A DNA stretch of 64,000 bases from Arcanobacterium ihumii. Its GTDB lineage: Bacteria; Actinomycetota; Actinomycetes; Actinomycetales; Actinomycetaceae. Made by a program: the position numbers and the translations under genes. Positions 58,183 through 64,000 of this stretch are shown piece by piece (position 1 is the stretch's first letter; each line of letters starts with the position of its first letter). The notes beneath the pieces were generated by a model, which ran no database searches, was not told the origin of the DNA, and was given only the letters and a program-made list of their open reading frames with translations. The stretch covers positions 682,001-746,000 of the forward strand of contig NZ_UWOS01000001.1 in NCBI RefSeq assembly GCF_900604515.1, in the 5' to 3' direction.

Positions 58183-59247
58183 TCAGCGCAAAATCGTAAC
58201 TTCGCGCTCAAGTCCAGTATCTACTGTGATATTTAGCGGAGACGGTTCCACCCCGTTACGTACCATCTCCCAACCGAGTGCGGCGATCATTGCACCATTA
58301 TCAGTACAATAACGAATTGGCGGGATTCGAACTGTAATCCCGGCTTTACCAGCTAGTTCTTCAGCCAGAGTACGCAGACGTGAGTTAGCAGAGAACCCTC
58401 CACCTACCACCAAAGTGTCACAATCATTGAGTTCACAGGCACGAATTGCCTTTCCAACTAACGCATCTGCAACAGCTTCGGAGAATCCAGCAGCAATATC
58501 AGCCTTCGGAATTTCCTCACCGCGTTGCTCCAAGCCTTCAATATGGCGAGCAACCGCCGTCTTCAATCCAGAGAAGGAATAATCATACTGATGAAGCGCC
58601 TGGTTCTTTCCCGAGGTTAGACCGCGCGGGAAACGAATTGCCTTCGGGTCGCCTTGCTGTGAGAGACGATCAACGTGCGGTCCACCTGGGTACGGAAGCC
58701 CAAGGAGACGCCCAACCTTATCGAAGGCTTCACCAGCGGCGTCGTCCAAGGTTCCACCAAGTTCGACGACGTCGGAAACGATATTCTTGATCAACAACAG
58801 ATGCGAGTGTCCACCAGAAACAACGAGCCCAACGAACTTTTCTGGGAAGTTGCCGTGCACGAGTTCGTCGACTGCGATATGCCCGATGATGTGGTTAACA
58901 CCGTAGAAAGGCTTTCCAAGTGCTAGAGCGAGTGCCTTGGCGGCGGATACTCCAACGGTCAATGGACCAACGAGACCTGGACCGGCGGTAGCTGCTACTG
59001 CGTCGACGTCTTCCAAGGTCACACCCGCTTTTTCGAGTGCAGCATCAAGAGTGGGAACGAAGGATTCTAGGTGAGCACGCGAAGCGATCTCTGGGATAAT
59101 TCCACCGTAGCGCGCGTATTCGTCCATGGATGTTGCGGTAACATCGGCAAGCAATTCGCCATTTCGAACCAGCGCCACACCGGTTTCATCGCAGGACGTT
59201 TCAATACCTAAAACAAGTTCATTCACGGAGTCCATCATAGTCGCCAC
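58183..59247 (-). CDS. tsaD: tRNA N6-threonylcarbamoyladenosine transferase TsaD
   Basis: 354 aa. It transfers threonylcarbamoyl to A37 of ANN-decoding tRNAs with TsaB/TsaE. Conserved [18 protein letters not shown], metal ligands in [12 protein letters not shown] (two His), [10 protein letters not shown], and [26 protein letters not shown] 59247 is the longest start; ATG 59238 or 59235 may be real. tsaB and tsaE are not in the window. Confidence 0.94.
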   Translation of the reverse strand: MATMMDSVNELVLGIETSCDETGVALVRNGELLADVTATSMDEYARYGGIIPEIASRAHLESFVPTLDAALEKAGVTLEDVDAVAATAGPGLVGPLTVGVSAAKALALALGKPFYGVNHIIGHIAVDELVHGNFPEKFVGLVVSGGHSHLLLIKNIVSDVVELGGTLDDAAGEAFDKVGRLLGLPYPGGPHVDRLSQQGDPKAIRFPRGLTSGKNQALHQYDYSFSGLKTAVARHIEGLEQRGEEIPKADIAAGFSEAVADALVGKAIRACELNDCDTLVVGGGFSANSRLRTLAEELAGKAGITVRIPPIRYCTDNGAMIAALGWEMVRNGVEPSPLNITVDTGLEREVTILR

Positions 59248-59312
59248 TACAATCAGTAGCCAAGAGCGAAGGACGTGATCCCAGATGCAGGGGGACGGCT
59301 GGTATTTACATA

Positions 59313-60056
59313 CTACAGTTCGTCGTCGAGATCCAAATCCTCATCAATAGAGATAGGCTCAGAAGAATTGTCAATATGTAAGGGGTCATTCTTGTTTTCA
59401 GGCTCTCGATTCACACACTGACGCACCCCATCGACATGCTCACTTAATGAGTTAGCAATGTTGGACCACATAGGATCAAGAATAAAATCGATACCCGCAC
59501 GCCGCGCAAGTTTTGCTGCAGGAACAAAGTCAGAATCTCCCGAAATCATAATTATTTGATTAACATGACCACGTTCTGCAAGAGATGCAATATCTAGCCC
59601 GAGCCGCATATCGACTCCTTTTTGAATGATATCTAGGAAGAAATCGTGCTCTTTTAAGTCGGACAACTCTTTCTTACCTGACAATATTGCTTTGAGGGAA
59701 GCAGGCCGCAAGATATAGCCACTTTGAGACTCAAGCTCCTCCCCTCGCCTCAACGCAACTTTGCGTTTCTTCAAGAGTGCAACAAAAAATTCTTTCGTCC
59801 ATCTAAACTGGTCTGTTTTCGCAAGATTGATATGCTTTTTCAGTAAGGGGTGGTAAATAACTTTTTCCGACGGCGGGCAATCATAGTAATAGATTCGATA
59901 GAGGCTACTGTTGGATTTCCTAACATTCCTCCTACAGTATTCAATAAGTTCATCCGCACGGGCGTCCAGACCCTTGTCACCGAACAATCAATAGGCGCGT
60001 TTGCGGTAGAAACCACCGTCCACGAATATTGCGGTGGTTACAGGCCTACGTAACAC
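59313..60056 (-). pseudogene. LabA-like NYN-domain gene interrupted by an in-frame TGA
   Basis: The C-terminal 224 codons (from 59987) are an NYN domain with MISGDSDFVPAAKLARRAG (acidic residues of the active site) and an acidic tail. Upstream in the same frame, from about 60041, is the family N-terminus TAIFVDGGFYRKRAY (metal-binding Asp in VDGG). TGA at 59988-59990 separates the two. Nothing else breaks the frame. A nonsense change, for example TGG or CGA to TGA, is the simplest reading; a fragment starting at the following TTG would lack the first catalytic Asp. Start taken at GTG 60056 without a good ribosome site. Confidence 0.75.
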
Positions 60057-60329
60057 AATACTTTGGTTTCTACCCTCTCTATCGCTAGTTCAAGAGCGTA
60101 AAGTTCGAGAGTTATTCATCGTTGAATTCTCCTGCTCATATAGGAAAGGCTCTGGTCATCGGCATCATCCTTATAAATGGAGAGTCAACGGCCAGAGCAA
60201 CTAGTCACAATAGTAATTCGAGAGAGGAAAGAAAGCAACCACTTAAACATAACACAGCACATAATCCCAGATACAGGGGTAATAAGTGTGACATATAAGC
60301 CTGAACCCCATACATGTGGCAGATATGGG

Positions 60330-60413
60330 ACGCCCCACGCACCCGCCAGAGCCCCCGTGCCCTTGCTGCATTCCTGCCCTGGGGGATTCCGAGAGATGAC
60401 GCCACGTGGGGAG
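60330..60413 (-). ncRNA. ffs: Small signal recognition particle RNA (4.5S)
   Basis: On the minus strand the conserved apical core CAGGGCAGGAATGCAGCAAG lies within a long hairpin whose ends are CCCCACGTGGCG and GCGGGTGCGTGGGGC. It also carries the family 3' segment GGCTCTGGCGGGTGC. Placed between tRNA-Ser and the dnaX region, as usual in actinobacteria. End points are estimated from the pairing of the terminal stem. Confidence 0.9.
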
Positions 60414-60593
60414 TCGCTTCTATCCTAACGGAGTCGATGCAATTAACCAAACCTTAAACATGGACTAGATATGTGTTCTATACAGTAAAGACGGCTAACT
60501 GAGACACATCACACGACGTTCTTCCGCTATCCAATTTTCATAATTGGGTGAAAAACAAGTACACTGTTCGGGTGTGCTTCTTGTAAGCATCAA

Positions 60594-60681
60594 GGAGGTA
60601 TCGCCTAGTGGCCTATGGCGCACGCTTGGAAAGCGTGTTGGGTGCAAGCCCTCGGGGGTTCGAATCCCCCTACCTCCGCCA
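60594..60681 (+). tRNA. tRNA-Ser (anticodon GGA)
   Basis: Acceptor GGAGGTA pairs with TACCTCC. Anticodon loop TTGGAAA gives GGA (Ser, UCC/UCU). A long variable arm (GTTGGGTGCAAGCCCTC) is typical of tRNA-Ser. CCA encoded at 60679-60681. Confidence 0.95.
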
Positions 60682-60685
60682 TCTA

Positions 60686-60727
60686 ACGTCTCACAACATA
60701 GAGAAACTATGTTGTGAGACGTTTTTG
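60686..60727 (+). terminator. Terminator after tRNA-Ser
   Basis: Perfect arms acgtctcacaacatag and ctatgttgtgagacgt around agaaa, followed by a T-run. Confidence 0.93.
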
Positions 60728-61177
60728 TTTTGTTAGGCAATGCCTCACACAATCGCGAAGCTAAAGGCTGAAAGCGTGGCGCTTCGCAAGAAATAAACAT
60801 TAAGGGCCTCTGTTCACAATCGATCGAAGACTGCGCACACCAGAGAAGAAAACTAGGTAAACAGCTTAGAGAATTTCTATAGCTCTGACTTTTATATCAA
60901 TTAGACTCTTTCATATCACATTTTCATAACAGATTTACACACGATATAATGAACGAGAAAAGCCATTATATCTCTCGATCCAAAACTACTACCTAACCGG
61001 CAGATTAACGTAAAAAATTAGACTATTTTGATAGTCAAACGAACCACCTTAAAGACACTTGACGTTTTCATATCATAAAACCCGAGGAAAAAGGGTAAAT
61101 TATGGATTACAGTTTACAAAAAGTTCTGGTACATTTAATAACAACAAAAACTCTGGTACCTGAGCGCGGAAATTACA
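60728..61177 (+). promoter_or_regulatory. AT-rich upstream region of the winged-helix gene with inverted and direct repeats
   Basis: About 450 bp without a gene. Two signals stand out: inverted repeat gatataatg (60943-60951) with cattatatc (60964-60972), and a direct repeat of ctggtac 30 bp apart near 61125 and 61155. Either could be the binding site of the regulator encoded next door. No ORF with a ribosome site is supported. Confidence 0.4.
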
Positions 61178-61759
61178 ATGAAATTATCTGAAATTCAAAA
61201 ATCAATCCTCAATTATTTACAGCAGAAAGAAGATTGGGTAACGATCTTAGAGATTGCAGAGACGCTAGAAGTGCATCCTAATTCCGCACGTAGCGCAGTT
61301 ACAAAATTGACCAATGGCGGTCTACTTGAGCGTAGTCAACATCGTGATGGTAAAAAGGGACGCCCTACCTTTGTCTTTCGGGCTCGCACTGGACGCTTCC
61401 CTGTTCTACGCGAAGCTATTGCAACTATCGAACACTCCACCGAACAAGAGAAGGCAATCGTTGAGGCTCTGATTAGCGGCAAGTACGAAGGAATTCTCGA
61501 AAACGAAGAAGAACTTATGCCGGCAATTATGGATTTCTTGGCTAAAATCGACATCGAATCCTACGAAGAAGACGGCAAGGTGTACGTTTCTTCATGCCCA
61601 CTTCGTAACACCGAAGACGACATCCCGGGATTCACGTGCCGAATGCATCGCATGATCATACAGCAGGCAGTTGGAAAGCGTGGAACCGTTCTCCTGAGCC
61701 CAGTTCGGGTCGACGGCGAATGCCGTCTTTCCGTTCGTGAACCTCAACTATCTGAATGA
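61178..61759 (+). CDS. Winged-helix transcriptional regulator with SufR-like C-terminal Cys motif
   Basis: 193 aa. N-terminal winged helix about 1-68 (ILEIAETLEVHPNSARSAVTKL then a Lys/Arg wing GKKGRPTFVF). The C-terminal half has Cys140 and Cys154 with His157 (SSCPLRN ... GFTCRMH) and Cys182 (DGECRLS). The C-x13-C-x2-H...-C layout resembles SufR-type Fe-S cluster sensing repressors, which are longer. No suf genes are near. Upstream palindrome suggests autoregulation. ATG 61178; the ribosome site is weak (GCGGAAATTACA). Confidence 0.78.
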   Translation: MKLSEIQKSILNYLQQKEDWVTILEIAETLEVHPNSARSAVTKLTNGGLLERSQHRDGKKGRPTFVFRARTGRFPVLREAIATIEHSTEQEKAIVEALISGKYEGILENEEELMPAIMDFLAKIDIESYEEDGKVYVSSCPLRNTEDDIPGFTCRMHRMIIQQAVGKRGTVLLSPVRVDGECRLSVREPQLSE

Positions 61760-61811
61760 ACAAGTTCGTTTTCTAATTAAGAGAAGCTCGACTTTCTGCC
61801 TAAAAAATCTG

Positions 61812-61859
61812 AATGGGGAGAATGTTCACGGAAAATACCTCGTGCACATTCTCCCCATT
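61812..61859. terminator. Terminator after the regulator gene
   Basis: Arms aatggggagaatgt and acattctccccatt with further inner pairing (tcacg/cgtg), followed by T-rich DNA. Confidence 0.85.
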
Positions 61860-61887
61860 TGTCTAAACACTAGGCTACATTTGTTGT

Positions 61888-62478
61888 GTGACTGAAAGAC
61901 TTTCTGATAGCAAGGTACGCTCCGAGTACCGCCGCAAAATCCACGAACGCCAAGTTCTGCTCTTTGGAATCATCGGCGCGGTTATGGTTTTCCTTCTACT
62001 CCTGAACACTTTGTTCTGGACGGGCCTCATTCCATTTCCTTTTAAGCATGAGTTTTCGAAGAAAGAGGTAGCAACGCTCGTCTACCCGTGTTCAGATGAG
62101 GGTGCTAAACCAACAGAGTTAAAGAAAATCCCAGTTCGCGTATTCAATGCCAGTGGTAAGTCCGGCGTCGCAAAGACCGTGAGCGACGGTCTCAAGACCC
62201 ACGAGATTCAGGTTTCATCTACTGCTAACTGGGACGGCGACTCCAAGGTCGCTGAGCCCACCCGCATCTTGACTGGCGTAGATGGGATTAACAACGCCTA
62301 CACACTGCGCGCTTTCTTCCCAGATTCAAAGGTTGTTTACGACCCAACTTTGAAGTCTGAAATCGTAGACGTAGTCATTGGTGAAGGCTGGTCTGAGATG
62401 CACTCTCACCCGACGGAACAAGATTTCACTGATGCAATGAAACCTCAAGAGAAGTGCACGGATCCTAGCGACTTGTAG
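61888..62478 (+). CDS. LytR_C domain membrane protein
   Basis: 196 aa, GTG 61888. Basic N-terminus (RSEYRRKIHERQ), one span (LFGIIGAVMVFLLLLNTLFW), then an external LytR_C domain (IPVRVFNASGKSGVAKTVSDGLKTHEI through VVDVVIGEGW). Second stand-alone LytR_C protein in the window besides 19664-20293; it lacks the Ser/Thr stalk of the first. Probably wall or envelope related; no catalytic residues. Confidence 0.85.
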   Translation: MTERLSDSKVRSEYRRKIHERQVLLFGIIGAVMVFLLLLNTLFWTGLIPFPFKHEFSKKEVATLVYPCSDEGAKPTELKKIPVRVFNASGKSGVAKTVSDGLKTHEIQVSSTANWDGDSKVAEPTRILTGVDGINNAYTLRAFFPDSKVVYDPTLKSEIVDVVIGEGWSEMHSHPTEQDFTDAMKPQEKCTDPSDL

Positions 62479-62525
62479 TCACCGAGATCGCAACACAACT
62501 TCTGAGTTGTTCTAACCTGAACGTT

Positions 62526-62580
62526 GTTTGAGGGTGTGTTGGGAGCTACCGATAAGTAGCCCCCAACACACCCTCAAAAC
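62526..62580 (+). terminator. Terminator after the LytR_C gene
   Basis: Arms gtttgagggtgtgttggg and cccaacacaccctcaaaac around a short inner stem, followed by TTTAG. Confidence 0.88.
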
Positions 62581-62593
62581 TTTAGATATAAAA

Positions 62594-62626
62594 GCTGGTC
62601 ATTACACAAACCAGTGGATGACCAGC
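62594..62626 (-). terminator. Terminator after the uracil permease
   Basis: Arms gctggtcat and atgaccagc; on the minus strand the stem is followed by TTTTAT. It lies 16 bp past the permease stop. Confidence 0.8.
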
Positions 62627-62641
62627 CTTGAAGTTTCGCCT

Positions 62642-64000
62642 CTATCGAACCAGCATTCCTGGTTCTAGCTCCACACCGGCCGGTGCAGATGCCGGAGAAG
62701 CAGCCTCCTGCGAGGTCCCGCGCCAACGAGAGATCGAACGCATCACGTGGTAGATGATAATTGCACAGAAGGAACCAATTGCAATTCCTTCGAAAGCCAT
62801 ATCGCCCAGCTGAAAGCTGTAGTTCGCTATCGCCACAACCATTGCAACCGCTGCTGTGTTAAGGTTTACCGGGTCAGAGAAGTCCACACGGTTTTGTACC
62901 CAGATACGTACACCAAGCATTCCAATCATTCCGTACAGGACAGTAGCTGCTCCACCTAAAACTCCCGGCGGAATCGTTGCAATGAGCTGACCAAACTTGG
63001 GGAACATCGATAATCCAAGAGCAATCACCGCCGCGATAATGTAGGCGGCGGTGGAATAGACTCGTGTTGCTGCCATAACACCGATATTTTCAGCGTACGT
63101 CGTAGTTCCTGAACCACCACCAGTACCAGCAAACATAGTGGAAATACCGTCGGCAAAGAGTGCACGGCCGGTGACGTCGTCTAGATCCTTGCCGGTCATA
63201 GCTGAAACTGACTTTACGTGGCCTACGTTTTCAGCGATGAGTACCAGCACTACTGGGATAAAGAGACCCAGCAAAGATACATCGAAGGAAGGTGCTCGAA
63301 ATTGCGGCACACCAAGCCACGACGCATTTTCGATTGCCGTGAAATCTACTTCACCGCGTAGTACAGCAACCAGGTAGCCAACCAGCACACCTACTAGGAT
63401 CGATAGTCGACCAAAAATTCCACGGAACAATACCGTCACAAGCAAGATCGTCACGATCGTAACGATTGCGGTAACCGGAGCGATCTTGACGTTATTCCAG
63501 GCGGCAGGAGCTAGGTTGAAGCCAATGAGTGAAACAATCGCACCGGTTACTACCGGTGGCATCAGCTTATCGATCCAACGTGCACCGGCAAAGTGGACGA
63601 TCACGCCAACTAACACCAAAGTAGCACCAACGGCGATGATTCCGCCTTGCGCCAAGGATGCTTTCGATTCGTCGAGCGGTTCACCACCTCCTGCTACGTA
63701 ACCAGTTACTGCACCGATTGGGGCAAGTAAAGCAAAGGACGACCCCAAATACGATGGGAGTCGCCCTGACGTTACCAAGATAAAAAGAATAGTTCCGAAT
63801 CCGGTGAAAAATAACGTCGTTGCCGGATCGAAACCAGTGAGTAATGGAACCAAGAACGTGGCTCCAAACATTGCCACCACGTGTTGAGCTCCAATGCCGA
63901 GCATAATCGGCCAGTTCATTCGTTCATTAGGAAGAACTACATCCCCAGGGGGCATGTGTTTACCGTCCCCATGCAATTTCCAACCCAGCTTATTTACCAT
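62642..64000 (-). CDS. NCS2 family uracil permease (UraA type)
   Basis: 452 aa, ATG at the last base of the window (64000), which matches the family start (GWKLHGDGKHMPPGDVVLPNERMNWPIMLGIGAQHVVAMFGA). About 12-14 spans with FADGISTMFAGTGGGSGTTTYAENIGV, the TM8-TM10 substrate region. The GGGSGTTTYAENIG motif is of the uracil/xanthine branch. An upstream promoter, if separate, lies outside the window. Uracil:proton symport is the likely role. Confidence 0.93.
   Translation of the reverse strand: MVNKLGWKLHGDGKHMPPGDVVLPNERMNWPIMLGIGAQHVVAMFGATFLVPLLTGFDPATTLFFTGFGTILFILVTSGRLPSYLGSSFALLAPIGAVTGYVAGGGEPLDESKASLAQGGIIAVGATLVLVGVIVHFAGARWIDKLMPPVVTGAIVSLIGFNLAPAAWNNVKIAPVTAIVTIVTILLVTVLFRGIFGRLSILVGVLVGYLVAVLRGEVDFTAIENASWLGVPQFRAPSFDVSLLGLFIPVVLVLIAENVGHVKSVSAMTGKDLDDVTGRALFADGISTMFAGTGGGSGTTTYAENIGVMAATRVYSTAAYIIAAVIALGLSMFPKFGQLIATIPPGVLGGAATVLYGMIGMLGVRIWVQNRVDFSDPVNLNTAAVAMVVAIANYSFQLGDMAFEGIAIGSFCAIIIYHVMRSISRWRGTSQEAASPASAPAGVELEPGMLVR

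Noticed and set aside
59988-59990. Selenocysteine reading of the TGA in the NYN gene
   Set aside because: No sel genes seen, the position is not a known catalytic Sec site, and no SECIS-like hairpin directly follows; a nonsense change is simpler.
60495-60800. Open frame on the minus strand spanning the tRNA-Ser gene
   Set aside because: It is a by-product of the tRNA sequence and its terminator.

Overview
The window looks like the chromosome of a low-to-mid GC actinobacterium, most likely a member of the Actinomycetaceae close to Arcanobacterium or Trueperella. The evidence is a DtxR-type iron regulator whose metal ligands fall on the DtxR numbering, DUF3027, DUF3263 and DUF4032 proteins, an MsiK/UgpC-type sugar ATPase, CIRCE-controlled groEL, LytR_C membrane proteins, an 'anchored repeat' metal ABC locus, and the order tRNA-Ser / SRP RNA / dnaX / recR / lysC / asd. 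The genus is an inference; no rRNA is present to test it.

Left edge to 10 kb: a decayed tyrosine integrase ends beside tRNA-Arg(CCT), the scar of an integrated element lying off the left edge. Then come a universal stress protein, a secreted NlpC/P60 hydrolase whose promoter carries a striking helically phased GTnAC repeat array, DtxR, SerC, a purine NCS2 permease, ManA, and a DUF3027 plus cold-shock pair. 10-25 kb: a TPM protein and PspA (membrane stress), an NYN protein, a TrcR/TrcS-like two-component system, an acyltransferase plus SDR pair, groEL with tandem CIRCE sites, a LytR_C protein, DUF3263, Ung, TrhO, a YkvI-like membrane protein and an alanine/glycine:cation symporter.

25-45 kb: a four-gene glycine betaine/choline-type ABC importer. 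Next is a DAACS symporter preceded by a 31-codon leader peptide ending in five cysteine codons (a likely cysteine attenuator), then an esterase and an orphan FetB-type protein. The centre is a six-gene operon (33171-42348), every junction overlapping by 4 nt. It encodes a Zn/Mn-type ABC importer together with surface-anchored 'choice-of-anchor M' repeat proteins carrying repeated His-x-His-x-x-Trp motifs. An MFS transporter and a glycerophosphodiesterase follow.

45-64 kb: tRNA-Thr beside a perfect 24-bp inverted repeat, a DsbA-like membrane thiol protein, a multi-membrane-span Ser/Thr kinase, the MsiK-type ATPase and a DUF4032 kinase-like protein. A small AT-rich two-gene unit (51558-52279) looks like an undescribed secreted peptide plus membrane immunity protein. 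After it come asd-lysC-recR-dnaX, tsaD, an NYN gene interrupted by an in-frame TGA, SRP RNA, tRNA-Ser(GGA), a SufR-like winged-helix regulator, a LytR_C protein and a uracil permease at the right edge. Many genes end in long GC-rich hairpins that serve as terminators, often bidirectional.
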